In this document: piece by piece, positions 1 to 11,313 of the stretch
How the letters are laid out: the number at the start of each line of letters is the position of its first letter
Numbering within the stretch: position 1 is the stretch's first letter
Source: Hexactinellida sp. DTS-2022
Lineage: Eukaryota > Porifera > Hexactinellida
DNA length: 64,000 nt
Assembly: GCA_028753945.1 (NCBI GenBank)
Contig: JAPNXP010000001.1
Coordinates: 10,840,501 to 10,904,500, forward strand
Reading direction: 5' to 3'
Position numbers and translations under genes: made by a program
Notes under the pieces: model-generated
Seen by the model: only the letters and a program-made list of their open reading frames with translations
The model's database searches: none
Told to the model about the DNA's origin: nothing

Positions 1-506
1 TGTTTATCCATTTATATCTTGTCGCGAAAATTGGTCTGTGCTTAGGATGAAATGGAATTTTCAAGTTAAGAGTTTTATAGTTTGAATTATATCTGCAATA
101 ATTGTGTATTAATAGTAGACCTAGAGGAAACTTACCATTTTTAAATTCTCAACAAATTTTCCCCTCTGGAGTGCTAATCTCTCATTTTTTTTAATTTTTC
201 TGTCATAGATTTCCTAAATAAGAAAACAAATTAAATTTTCTATAGAAAAATTAAATCACTGACTTTTCTTAACGCCGTAGTATGATATATATTTTGTAGA
301 GCATAAGAAGATATTCGAAAAATATTGAGAACTTTCAGCAATTAAAGGCTAAAATATGTAATATGACTTGTTGTGATGCGGTCTTACATTTTATACCAGT
401 TGTACAAACAAGGTTGTTTAAAATAAGAATAATAAACTCCAATTGGTTACAGAAGTAACGATTGCTATAATATATTATTCAGCAACAAAAGAGCTTTCGA
501 TTGATA
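1..506. other. AT-rich intergenic DNA, nothing recognised
   Basis: No convincing coding frame, terminal repeat or tandem array is visible in this stretch. Confidence 0.5.
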
Positions 507-514
507 TACTATAT

Positions 515-676
515 CAGGGGTTTTTTTAAGGTTGAGATCGTTGTGTAACTCAGCTTAACTGCGTTGTAAGTATTAACCCAAAGTTAATTTTGTCGGCCGC
601 GGCCGACCCGAATCGTGGTGTAACTCCCGAAAATCTTGGTGCAAATTTACACCAAGATCGGCCTTAAAAAAACCTG
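515..676. mobile_element. hAT MITE (CAGGG-type), 162 bp
   Basis: Terminal inverted repeats CAGGGGTTTTTTTAAGG and CCTTAAAAAAACCTG are flanked by a perfect 8 bp direct repeat TACTATAT (507-514 and 677-684). CAGGG termini with 8 bp duplications are hAT hallmarks. The interior has no coding capacity and contains inverted GTGTAACTC / CTTGGTG motifs. The element at 17135-17287 is of the same family. Confidence 0.9.
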
Positions 677-1681
677 TACTATATATAGCAAATATTAATG
701 TAAAGAACCTACATTATTCAAAATTACATCATGGCTGATTTTAGGCCAACTAGGCTCTATCCTTGTAAATAACTGTTTTAAAGAGTGGCAAATGCTTATA
801 GTAACTAGTAAGATCTAGCATATTCTACTGCTCTACATATTGGTTACACCAGCGGTCAGCAATTAGATTTGTGTGCGGGCCACAAAATTATTTGTCATAG
901 ATTTTCGTCCCACAAATTATTATTTATGAATATACTTCGTGAATATCTACTGATTTCTCTTTACTAAATAATACGTACAAATCATTTCCAGTAGCATAGG
1001 CGGCGATCTGGGGAATTATTTGGGAGGGAATGATTTTTTCATCATCGAGATTCACTATTATTATAGTACAGTGAACTTCAGTTACTACGAAGTCGTAAAT
1101 CACGAAATGACCGCTTATACCGAAATGGAATTTGGAGATTTTCCCAGGGCACTAAATACATGAGTTATTCACAGACTGTCCAACCTCTGGACAGTATCTT
1201 GTCGGGACCTTTGACCGCATAGCGGTTATTCGAGAGAAAGCCCTCGAAAACTAGGGTTGCCCGAGGGTATGCCACCCGGGCGACCTGGAGATCCTGAGAC
1301 CCAATTTCCCGCACTTTCAGATAAATATTTATATCAAATGGCTCGGGAAAAAGATCGTCAATTCAAGCTTGTTTCCCATAAGATACATCATTGCAATACT
1401 ATTCTTGTTATTAGATACTCAGATATATTCTCTAAGTTAAAGCTAAAGAATGTTCTAAAAAATATATTCACTTGAATTATTGTATTTACTAATCTTTTAA
1501 TAATTAATTGATTGATTTACTACATCATTCAATATACAGAGGTTCATATAGCAGTATTTTTGAAAGACCATATATCTCTTCCTCCAATCCATCTAAAGAA
1601 TTGATAATGATCATGTCCTTTATTCTGACATTTTATGTCCCCATCTGATTTCACATCATCGAACACTGTAGTTGTATCGAT
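677..1681. other. Intergenic with decayed transposon ends
   Basis: Near 850 there is a hAT-like end (CAGCGGTCAGCAA followed by a GTGCGGGCC block), and near 1059 a pogo-like end (CAGTGAACTTCAGTTACTACG). Neither has a matching partner, so both look truncated. The short open frame at 1257-1475 lacks any recognisable domain and I do not call it a gene. Confidence 0.4.
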
Positions 1682-1689
1682 GGTGCCAG

Positions 1690-2138
1690 CAGTGGCGTAA
1701 CAAGGGGGGGGGCTATATGGGCACGTGCCCCCAGCGGCATGCTTTGGGGGCGGCATTTTGACATTTTATTTGACATCTTGTTTCCCACTATTGCACGAAT
1801 TGCATGCTAATGGATATCCGCTTGAACCATTTAAAGTTAATTTCCGGCTGTTTTCTCAATGGGTTCGCAGTTGTCAACTGATACAATAATATTTTTCTAA
1901 GAAATACAGTACATTTATTTTAACATATGAGCTCCAAACGTCCAATAGGTCGCTACCGGCTGATTTGAGCTCGCTACAAAAGTCAAGCTTAGAACGCGAT
2001 AAACAAAACAAGATGCATGTCCTGGATAACTTTCAAAAGAATTTTTTAAAACTGTTTATATATAAACTACCTACATTTCTTTGGGGGGCGGCGTTTTTCA
2101 CACTTTCCCCCAGTGGCACTTTACCTTGATACGCCATG
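1690..2138. mobile_element. hAT MITE (CAGTGGCGTA-type), 449 bp
   Basis: The left end CAGTGGCGTAACAAGG pairs with the right end CCTTGATACGCCATG. It is flanked by the perfect 8 bp duplication GGTGCCAG (1682-1689 and 2139-2146). The ends are rich in G and C runs and the middle is AT-rich and non-coding. CAGTGGCGTA termini are typical of hAT elements. Confidence 0.9.
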
Positions 2139-2504
2139 GGTGCCAGTTGTATCGATGCTGCCTTCTTCATATTACAGTTACTAAAGGACCAACCACCACA
2201 AGTTCAGTAAGTAGTTAGACCAGTCCTTCAACGTAACTCATTTAGGCATATCCAGAAAACCATCTGTTATGCCTAATACACGATAATGACATTTCGATTA
2301 GATAAGATGCTATTTCCAAAGTCATTCGAGCCTGAGAATATGCTAGAAATGAACAAGAACCAAAGTTGAGAAAATTTATTTCCACTAATATAGATTATAA
2401 TGCATCAAACTATTTCACTATGGCGGACTGTGAAAGCGAACGATAAACTCAGATCCAGTGTACAGACGATCAACTCAGTTCCAATGTTGACACACCAAGA
2501 AGCA

Positions 2505-2640
2505 GTGGCGTACCGAGTGGGAGACGAGGGGACGGCCTATCCCGGGCGGCACTTCTAGGAGGGCGCCATTTTGCATTTACAACTTCGTTTAATTGTTCCA
2601 ACTTCCAACTTTAAATGTCCGTTGACTATTTGCACAAATA
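2505..2640. mobile_element. Truncated hAT end (CAGTGGCGTA-type)
   Basis: CAGTGGCGTACCGAGTGGG is a good hAT left terminus like that at 1690, followed by the usual GC-rich subterminal block. No matching right end is seen before the R1 repeat begins, so only one end remains. Confidence 0.6.
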
Positions 2641-4215
2641 AAAAAATCCAAAATTGCAGCCTGTGCCGACGCATGTTCCTTTGGTGGCACTATATTTTGG
2701 TGGTGGTTTATTGATAGTGCCTCCAAAGGAACATGCTGTCGGCTCAGCTGCAATTTTGGATTTTTTTTCGCCATGTCATCATCACTATGAGGGTGTTAAT
2801 TTATTTCAGAAAGGTGTTTCAAAAGGCAACGACCCTTAGTGAGCTGGAAGTTTCGTTTTAGCTCACTTCATTTCAAAGATATTCAAGTTTCAGTAGAATA
2901 TAATAAGTAATGAGTCAGCATTTTTAGGTGCGTTTTTGGGTATTCACCCTACTCCAACCAACCCATGCGAATTATTTAATTCACAAAATTGTAAAAATAC
3001 ATTTTTTTGACGATGTCATCATCACCTCAAGGTGTCAAGACCCATTTGTAGAGGTGTTACGTGGCATAAGGATCAATTGATAAATTGGAAGTTTGTTTCT
3101 ATCTTATATCATTTCTGAGATAATTGAAATTTTGCTAATCAGTATAATAATTTAACACCATTTTTATGTACAGCAAAATAAATTAACTTCAATTATTTAC
3201 AATAATTATTAATCTAAATTGAATTTCGCTATAATATTTGAATTCAGCGCACTCGATAACCCCAATAATCTAATCGGAACCGTCTCTTTAAGTTAACCAG
3301 AGAGCGAATTATCCATTGTGCAATAATATTAACGCAGAAGTAAACATATTCTCTTGTTGTTATGGAATATAAAATCTTTAGATTTTCAATTAGAAAATAG
3401 AAGCCTATTCGATTTCACAAGTTGAATCAATATAAATATCGAAAGTTTAAGCAATAGTGTAAAATTTATCAAGTTTAATCAATATATTTTTGAAAGTTGA
3501 AACAATAGAATTAGATTTAGCACTTTTAATTGAACTGAAGTGTTAGTAAACAAAGGGAATTTGCAACTCAACTGCGGCAGATATGAAGTCCAATTTGAAA
3601 ATTCGTGCACTATTAAAAGGTGTAGAATTTAATTCTCTATCGAATGCAAATATATTAAATATTTGGGAACCATTTATTGTTCCTTTTCTAACATTAAACA
3701 GGTTTAAAAATGTGTCCAAAAAAATGTAATTTAAAATCGTGACCCCAGGTGCACATCTGTAACCCTTGAGACACATATCCTGAAATTTGGGCTCTTAGTT
3801 TATATAACTCTTCTGTGGAGAGGATACGGAAGGATAATAATAATTACTAACCAAAGCAATAAGACCAATATTGGGCCACTATACTATAGTATAGTCGGCA
3901 CAGTAAAAATAAAAATAAAGGCAGTAAGATTTGAACTGGGCCACTATACTGAAGTATAGTCGGCACAGTAAAAATACAGGCAGTGATTTCAATACTGGGC
4001 CACTATAGTATAGTCGGCACAGTAATAACTAACCAAAGCACTAAGATTAGAACTGGGCCACTATACTATAGTATAGTCGGCACAGTAATAACTAACCAAA
4101 GCACTAAGATTAGAACTGGGCCACTATACTATAGTATAGTCGGTACAGTAATAATAAAAAGGCAGTAAGATTCGAACTGGGTCACTATACTATAGTATAG
4201 TCGGCACAGTATTTA
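2641..4215 (+). mobile_element. R1 repeat, copy 1 (fold-back plus minisatellite)
   Basis: An approximately 1.5 kb dispersed element. One end (2641-2768) is a fold-back whose arms read AATCCAAAATTGCAGC and GCTGCAATTTTGGATT. The middle is AT-rich and non-coding. The other end (3869-4212) is a minisatellite. An inverted copy lies at 55846-57337 with the same order of parts, which defines the unit as a mobile repeat rather than chance sequence. Its superfamily is not recognised; short terminal inverted sequence plus a tandem array recalls non-autonomous Helentron/DINE-type elements. Confidence 0.75.
3869..4212 (+). repeat. Minisatellite with perfect 18 bp palindrome
   Basis: About five to six units of roughly 60 bp. 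Each carries ACTATACTATAGTATAGT, a perfect palindrome (partly eroded in some units), followed by CGGCACAGTA. Linkers vary between units. It forms the end of R1 copy 1; the array at 55846-56132 is the inverted counterpart, and one solitary unit lies at 31395-31425. Confidence 0.9.
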
Positions 4216-4216
4216 T

Positions 4217-4355
4217 TAATATTCGAGATTTGTAAATGCGAAATTCGAGTTCAGCATATGGGAATGTAGTTGTATCTCAGTGGAAAATAATCGTAATTAA
4301 TGACTTGAAATCACTCCTAACTAGCTATAACTTATATAATTATTTAATATCCAAG
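4217..4355 (+). repeat. Left arm of inverted repeat around the catenin retrocopy
   Basis: This ~135 bp segment is a close inverted copy of 7545-7672. The arms share GTTCAGCATATGGGAATGTA and the following ~100 bp with few changes. Part of the sequence (AAATGCGAAATTCG...CAGCAT) also resembles motifs in the Helitron-like repeats elsewhere, so the arms may be two repeat copies rather than the ends of one element. Confidence 0.8.
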
Positions 4356-4439
4356 ACAAATAAAGTCGGGGGGAACAGGATTTTTTCCTATTTACTACTC
4401 TTGTGACATTTTTGGTATGTTCGTAACCCGGTAGACATA

Positions 4440-6370
4440 TCGAACCCTCTCCTCATAATGCCACAATCAGATGTAGAATCGAATCCCCGCCCTTTGCAAG
4501 GCACTTCAGGTTCCTCTCACAGGAGATTTACCGCGGCCCTCCACACTCCGAATTTGACGATGTTCTCTCGCAGCCCTCATTGCTCCGCTCACAACCGGAT
4601 GGACAGTCACAGTCCTACTTCAATCACTACTCGGAACCGGCACAGTCTAGCCAGCTATCCTCTCAGCAAGAGCCGCAGGCTTATGATAACAGCTGTGACA
4701 CGTACCCCGCTTACTACCACCCCGGTAAACAGCGCCAACAACCGCAATCCTAACCACAGATTGCCTCATCCATCCCAACCCAAGCTACTCAGCTAAGATC
4801 CGCTCTCAGGAGCTGACCCCCAGACGGACCCACAACTTTTCGTCTTCCATCATTAACCACGACATGCAGCACAAAGCGCTACACGGAGTAATGTCCAGCG
4901 TCCCATCGCTCCACCACACACTCAGCCCCACCGAAGCCAAGGCTCAGGAGCTCTTCAGCATCCTCATGATGTCACAGGATATAACCTCCCTGTGTAGAGC
5001 TGCCACCACCATCCAACAGATGACGTATGGGGACGATACTGTGAAGGCGTACTTCCGAGAGGTGGGGGCCTTCCAGGCTCTCATCTCGCGCCTACAGAGC
5101 AGACAGGACTCGGAATCAGCAGCACGCTGGGCGCGCTCCGGAACCTCAGCTACGGCGTGGAGCTGAATAAGCGCGTGATCGCATCGGGGTGGAGGCTCTC
5201 CAACTTCATGCAGCTCCTGTTGCGGACCCAGCTGCCAGAGCTGAGGGAGCTGACCACCTGCGTGCTTTGGAACGTCTCTTCTTCCAAGTATCTCAAGAGG
5301 GAGTCCTAGACATCTGTCTAGACAATTTAGTGCGCTCTAGTGTGATTCCTCTCGCCAACTGGGACACGAATTCGGTTCCGCTAAATGCGTTAGACCCCAG
5401 CAGCCCTTCACATGTCAAATGGAATGCTGAATTGAAGCACTCTACCGGAATCCTCCGAAACCTAACCTCTTTCGGGAAGGAATGCAAAACTCGGCTGCGT
5501 GGGTGTCCTGTGTTGATTGATTCTATCCTATACATAATCTGCTCTGCTCTGGGGAGAGATGAGCTGGACAATCAGATTGTCGAGAACTGTCTCGGCATTC
5601 TCCGCAACATCTACTACCGTCTGGAGTCCGAAGTGGACTTACAGGGGGGAGCAGACGATAGGCAGATTCGCTGGGTCACACCAGAGCCTATATTTACTCC
5701 GAATTATTCAATTGCGCCTGACACAGCTGTACCGACCCGGAGGTGGTACAACTTCTTTTGTGTTCATTCAAAAGAAATCCAAGACAGAGAACAGAATCAG
5801 AACCTAATACAGTTCCGCCAAAGATCACGATCCTCCAGGAGAAAGTGAAAGGAAATTCGTACTACCATCTTGAGAAGGGAATCAGCCTGCTCTGGCAGCC
5901 AGAGATAGTGGACATGTATATTCGTATCTTAAAGGATTGCTCCAATCGAGAATCCATAGAAGCGACCCTCGGCGCCATCCTTAATTTAACTGCCTGTGAG
6001 TGGAAATGGGCTTCTCACATTAGGACAGCGATGCGTATCAAAGGTGGGCTCCATCTCATCGTCAAGCTTATTACCACAACTGATAATGAGTTGATTGTCA
6101 AATCAGCTAGCACTGCTCTTAGTTTTTTAAGTTCCGACTGGTTTAACAAAATTTAATCGGTTATACGCCATTGTACAGATGGTTGAGAGGCTGCCGGGTG
6201 GAACTCTGCCACGGACTCAACGACGCATGCTACCAGAGCTTACTTAGTATCATCAGCGAATTGATTCAGAATTGTAGCATCAATGTTTTCCTTAGAGAGA
6301 TATAGAAGGCACAATTGCCTTTACCAGTGCTAATAACACAACTGATATGGAGAATAATATATAGAGGGCG
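4440..6370 (+). pseudogene. p120-catenin/plakophilin-family retrocopy, degraded
   Basis: Armadillo-repeat sequence of the p120-catenin (delta-catenin, ARVCF, plakophilin) family, which binds cadherin tails at cell junctions. A Gln/Ser/Tyr-rich N-terminal region (about 4538-4754) is followed by arm repeats: ELFSILMMSQDITSLCRAAT, then GALRNLSYG, CVLWNVSS, GILRNLTSFGKECKTRLRGC, IVENCLGILRNIYYRLE, EKGISLLWQPEIVDMYIRIL and EATLGAILNLTACEWKW, in the order of animal p120 proteins. There are no introns over ~1.9 kb, and the frame shifts at least six times (near 4755, 5110, twice near 5190-5205, 5300 and 5815), with more decay after 6156. Base composition is much more GC-rich than its surroundings in the first kilobase. 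A processed, dead copy is the simplest reading; family assignment is secure, the exact paralogue is not. Confidence 0.9.
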
Positions 6371-6868
6371 ATAAATATTATATTGAATATCTTGAGATAG
6401 AACACGGTATACCAAAATGAACACGAGGGAATAGAAACGTTGCGATATTTGTGGAGATCATGTATCGAAATTAAAACAACACATTCAGAATAAACACCAA
6501 TTTGTAGCGGAAGAGGTCTACGGAGCGGGGGGGGGTCTATGCGTTTCGGGCCCAGGTTGGGAAAGCTTTTGCTTTTTATAAACTGGTGACTTTAACACTT
6601 TAGAGGGGAGGTTTGTTCGCCAGTATTAGGAAGGGGTGTCGAGGTTGATGTCATCGCTAGTAATTTGGGATAATTATTTAGCTAATAAATAACGTCACTT
6701 ACATAAAGGTATTATACTACTAGGATGTAGGAGAAGTGAAAACTATGGAAGTGGAATTTTTCCCACACAAACTTTTTGGATATTATGCAATATGCTAAAA
6801 TACAGTGCAACCTCGATTTTACGAAATAGTTGGGACCAGTGAAACAAATTTGGATAATTTGCTCCGTC
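6371..6868. other. Non-coding, with one pogo-type end near 6808
   Basis: TACAGTGCAACCTCGATTTT at about 6806 resembles the pogo-type MITE termini found elsewhere in the window, but no matching right end is visible past the hAT insertion. The rest is unremarkable. Confidence 0.4.
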
Positions 6869-7400
6869 CAGTGCTGCCAAGTCTCCGTAAATTTACGTAG
6901 ACTACGTAAATATGACCCCTATCTACGTGTCTACGTATGAAGACTTATTTCTACGTATTTCTAGCGAAATATATTTAAGACTTCTTGTTTAACATATAAC
7001 TGCGTTTTGTTCTTACTAGTGAACCACCATATCATTTTTATGTTTTATTATATGTTAAATAATAACATATTGATGAATTATTCCAATCGCAGAATACTCT
7101 GATTCAAAACAGTTGCACAATTCAAAATTAGCTAAATTAAATATTACTTTGACAGTTTGATACATGCTATTATATTAGTGAGTATATATTATTGTTTATA
7201 AGCGCGAAAGCGTCTATATTTCTACCTGTATAAATGATTATTCATACAAAATAGTTCGTTTATATTACTTGAAAAAGCAAATTACGAATTTTTTTTTGGG
7301 TCGCAGAGGGAATTTTAGCATGCTCCGTAAAAATTTTTGTTTCTCCGTAAATTCTATGGTCAATCTCCAGGAATTTATCTGAACTCACTTGGCAGCACTG
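6869..7400. mobile_element. hAT MITE (CAGTGCTGCC-type), 532 bp
   Basis: Perfect terminal inverted repeats CAGTGCTGCCAAGT and ACTTGGCAGCACTG are flanked by a perfect 8 bp duplication GCTCCGTC (6861-6868 and 7401-7408). Subterminal inverted TCTCCGTAAATT motifs are present. It lies inside the interval bounded by the inverted repeats and downstream of the catenin copy. Confidence 0.93.
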
Positions 7401-7544
7401 GCTCCGTCCCCATGGGTCCTTGCCTACTACAAATCATCCCCTTTTTACTGTACCCAAAAATGCAGCTTTGTAGAATCGATTTGCCAGTAAGAAATCATGT
7501 AGGCTGCAATCAAGCATCGTTCATACAGAGACACTAGCTCACAT

Positions 7545-7672
7545 AGTAGACAATTAAATAATAATTATATAAGTTAGGAGTGATTTCAAGTCATTCATTA
7601 CGATTATTTTCCACTGAGATACAACTACATTCCCATATGCTGAACTAGAATTTCTCAAATACAAATTTCTAA
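7545..7672 (-). repeat. Right arm of inverted repeat around the catenin retrocopy
   Basis: Reverse complement of 4217-4355 with a small deletion and scattered changes. Together the two arms bracket about 3.45 kb. No convincing target-site duplication is visible outside the arms. Confidence 0.8.
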
Positions 7673-8100
7673 TACCGTACGTATTCGAAATTTTTTGTTG
7701 TTGTTACAAAAATAGCGACGAAAAGAATTCACTAATATAAATTAACTAAAAATACATATACTGTAACTCTAAACCCAGGACTCGCGGTAACCCCTATTAT
7801 TTTAATTAAATGTGGTGTCGTTTGTCTTTCTGAAATGCTCCATCCCTCCTTCTGCAGAACTAGCCTGATAAACAGATCTTCTGATAAGTAGAGGCACGCC
7901 TTGTTTGCGAGATAGATCGTCCCAGGGTAATTCAGACCACTGCAGGCAAGTTTGGCGAGGATAGAAATGCAGTTCTTACTTTTGTAAATTATGTATGTTG
8001 ATAGTGTTGTAAATTATGTATGTTAATATAGTAAGTTGCAATTTATTCATTTAACAAATTGGCCTATTTTACTTTGCAAGGTCTCACATTTTTATATTTT
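7673..8100. other. Intergenic, nothing recognised
   Basis: AT-rich with no supportable gene or complete repeat; a short direct repeat (AAATTATGTATGTT, twice near 7985-8022) is the only local structure. Confidence 0.4.
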
Positions 8101-8377
8101 ACTATTTAGGCCTATTTACGCTTTTTAAGCAATGTTCGAAGTGTATAAACCATACACCAACCGCAAAGCGGTTGGTATGTGGTTGGGTTCTGCCGCAAAG
8201 CGACCTAGCAAGCGAAGCGCACTAGTATATATAGATATACTGTAGAATCAACCTATATAGATACTAGCGTGCTTTGCGGAAGAACCCAACCACATACCAA
8301 CCGCTTTGCGGTTGGTGTATGGTTTACGTTTATACACTTCGAACATTGATTAAAAAGCGTAAATAGGCCTAAATAGT
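8101..8377. mobile_element. Fold-back element, 277 bp, near-perfect hairpin
   Basis: ACTATTTAGGCC at the left pairs with GGCCTAAATAGT at the right, and the arms remain complementary for ~110 bp, including CAACCGCAAAGCGGTTGG, itself a palindrome. A loop of ~50 bp separates the arms. No clean target duplication was found. CGCAAAGCG hairpins link it in style to the Helitron-like repeats. Confidence 0.8.
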
Positions 8378-8504
8378 GAAATTTTATTGATTACGTCATC
8401 ATGTGATAATGAGTAAGCATATTGGAAATCTGGTGTTACCAAAGTGTCCGCATCATTAATGTGCATGTTCTATTAAATTTTCAGATTTTTATCTCTTAGA
8501 GTGC

Positions 8505-8690
8505 GAACGCGAATTATGTGCGATTAAGTGACTTTTCAGGGTTCTCGAAATGTGACAATGACGTCATAACTTGTCGAGGTGTGAGAAATTTTGAGTGAAA
8601 ACCTCAAATTGTTGACGGGTGCCAAAAGTTACCCCTATATGCCAAAAATCACATTTGGAGACCGGAAACTTAATGCTTTATCAATTTTTA
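8505..8690 (-). repeat. Dispersed repeat, inverse copy of 36137-36340
   Basis: Shares GACAATGACGTCATAACTTG, the TGTGAGAAATTTTGAGTG block and CAAAAGTTACCCCTATATGC with 36137-36340 in opposite orientation. The copy at 36.1 kb follows a Helitron-like 5' end, so this is probably an element fragment. Confidence 0.7.
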
Positions 8691-8859
8691 TAATTGGAGC
8701 CTCTCAGACTCAAGTTAAAACCCCCGAGATCGCGACGTTCCAGTCCTTTACTTAAGGAATCTATGCTTTCAATTGAAATTCAAATAACCTTTCAGTTCTC
8801 GTTTATTTCACCTGGGCTTATTGGCTCATTTCTTTCCCTTCGACTCATTTGTTTTCCTT

Positions 8860-8998
8860 AGGTCATTTGTTTTCCTGAGCGCTCTCTACTTTCCCCTTGT
8901 TTCTTTAGTTTCCCTTTGGTTCATTTGTTTACCCTTAGACTCATTTGTTTACCCTTAGACTCATTTGTTTACCCTTAGACTCATTTGTTTGCCCTCAG
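8860..8998 (+). repeat. 20 bp tandem repeat and pyrimidine-rich tract before the 9 kb gene
   Basis: About three full copies of ACCCTTAGACTCATTTGTTT at 8930-8990, preceded by looser copies. The tract ends TTTGCCCTCAG, a good splice-acceptor match, just before the open frame. It may be the 3' end of an intron. Confidence 0.6.
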
Positions 8999-9533
8999 CC
9001 TCATAGGTCCGAGCGGAACATTCCTTCCGCTATCGAGTCAGCCGACGCTACCTGCCATCCCTCCAGTTTCTGGGATGAAGAGGAAGTGCCCGGACACGGA
9101 CACGTTGCCTCTCTCTCCGCCGAGTATAAAGAGAAAGTTAGCACTCGATAGCGGCGAGATTACTATCCCACCTACCGCCCTATCCAAGAACGATATGTGT
9201 CTGCGTAAATCTCCTCTAAAACTGACATCTAAATCTCGGATAATTCCGGAACTGACACCTCCTTCTCTTAAGAATGAAACACCAGAGCCTTTAAAGACAC
9301 CTAGGAAGCCTCTGCTAATCCCGAAGAGTAGCCGCAAGCGAGTCCGATTGGAATTCAAAGAACCGGACCCCAAAACATTCACATCGATTTCTGAACTATT
9401 TGATTATGATGATATCGTTACGAGGAAACCCCAGATCCCTAATTTACCGCGGTTTCCTCCTGATTATCCCACGAGCACCGACGAATTACCTCATGAACTG
9501 CATTACTTAATTTGCGAGGAGAATTTTCTTTAA
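8999..9533 (+). CDS. Small basic Pro/Ser-rich protein, unknown function
   Basis: The frame is open from the acceptor-like CAG at 8996-8998 to a TAA at 9531-9533. The first ATG is at 9075, giving 152 residues if it is the start; otherwise this is a terminal exon. The protein opens MKRKCPDTDT and is rich in Ser/Thr-Pro sites (LPLSPPS, RKSPLK, LTPPS, KTPRK) and basic clusters (SIKRKL, SSRKRVRLEF), suggesting a nuclear phosphoprotein. The C-terminal third is acidic and ends LHYLICEENFL. I recognise no domain. The composition is less AT-rich than the flanks and the frame is uninterrupted, favouring a real host exon. Confidence 0.5.
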
Positions 9534-11313
9534 TCCAATATTTAGTTAGTTAGTTAGTTAGTTAGTTATTTAATTTATCTGTTTGTTTACGTACTTATTT
9601 CCTCGTAGACTTCCTAACTTTCTACGTTCTACCAATAACTTGTAAACTAATTCTACGCAAACACTTGGCACCCGCTATAAAATTAATTTACTTGATTACA
9701 CTTAAATGCTCGCTTGGGGAGTGAAAATAACTTGCTATTAGAGCTATTGGTATTAGGTGAACACCACTTTATATGTAATCACACCAGTGTTAGCTTTTTC
9801 GTTATATTAGACCTTTTTATTAATATTGCACCTTTTTGCCCATTTGGGTTAATTAATTCCGACTTCACAAAGGCCCGGGTTTCTAATACTTATCGTTTTC
9901 TATCAATATTAATTGATAGAAATATCTGTCAGAATCGATTAAATTTTTCGATTTAACAAATATGATGATAGTGACATCTGATGAAACGCTGAAATGCATA
10001 TTAGAGTTGTACTTTGGGAGTGAAGATGATTCGAAAATTTATTACAAGTGATTATAACTTCAATTTTTTTGCAAAATTCCCAATTGAAATTTTCAAAATT
10101 GGCAAGAGGTAATGCAAACGTAGAGTTTTTGAGAAATATATACCGGTAATTACTAATAGCTGTCTGACAAAACAAAAGAGATATGATGTTTTGAAAATTC
10201 ACGTAAAACATCTCGGCCGCCTACGGTTAAGTGCTTTTGGCCGGGGCCAGGGTAGAATTAGAAGTAGCAGCTTTTTGCCGGAACCGTGGCCGGGGCCGGG
10301 TTCCCTGTCAATCCCTAATCCCAATGCACCACATCAGTTCCTGTCTCAATACAGACGAAATATCCAATCATTGCTTTTTATCCAGTTCATTGTATTTGTT
10401 TTTTGTAAGAGAAACACATGTTATTTTCAAATAGATTTTGTTGTTTTCAAAAATATAAACGACACGATTATACCGTATGCATTGCGATTCCCAAACAATT
10501 ATTATCGATGTGATATATGAATGCTTGCTGTTTGGTAAATGAATTTCTGTCTTAGCAATTGTGGTTAGGAGTGGCCACAAGGCAACATGCGCTAATCGTG
10601 CTCTACAGCAAATGTTGCTTCGGGCGGCGTAATTCAACCATCACGTTGTCTCGCTCATGTCAATTCTATTGACATATATTGAACCAATCGCGTTGGAAGC
10701 CCGTTTCTTGCTGGCTTCAACACGAAAATTTGTATTGACACTAATTTAATGGCTGTCAAATTGGTGCTTAGTGGTTACCTATAATAATATTTGAAAAGTG
10801 TTTTATCTTATTTCAATTAGAAATGCCATTGTTTGTTCCAAGATTTGTAACTCATACCAAATTTTGTTACTCTACCTCTATTTGGCACTTATAATCCTCG
10901 CTTTACTGTCAGGTCCTCGAATTGAGCTGCTATATCGCGTGCTATACCCCAACTTGACTGATACTATACCTCTAACAGCACCTATTACTCATGTTTAGTG
11001 CTCCTGTATCCCCCCTTTCCTGCTATATGTTCAGGTCGCTCAACCTTGGAGCTATACCTCGTATTTATTCCTCACTCTGTCTGCACAATAAGTTAACTCT
11101 ATTAGAACTATATTTCGGTTTCGGTGCTCCATTATCTTTCACCCTTGCTATGCACTCAAGACCGCCAACGCAGCGTCCATGTCCTGTGCGTATATATTTT
11201 ATAACTCAATTGACTAATTTCTCATTCATTGCGGGTCTAAATTTTACCCATTTATATGATTGAAATTGTGTTAGATTCTACTTTCTTATATTTCGTTATT
11301 CCGTTTCGGTACT
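9534..11313. other. Downstream non-coding DNA with a (TTAG)n run
   Basis: A TTAG run lies at about 9543-9567, in the likely 3' untranslated region of the preceding gene. From 10200 to 10320 there is a GC-rich patch (GGCCGGGGCC twice). Several short open frames between 10.2 and 11.3 kb show no domain or coding bias and are not called. Confidence 0.4.

Noticed and set aside
4458-4500. A DVESNPRP reading that resembles a 2A motif at the start of the catenin copy.
   Set aside because: It lacks the essential NPGP ending, and it is not in the frame that carries the Gln/Ser-rich N-terminal sequence of the retrocopy.
9038-9382. Antisense open frame of 114 residues.
   Set aside because: It is the shadow of the better supported plus-strand frame at 8999-9533.
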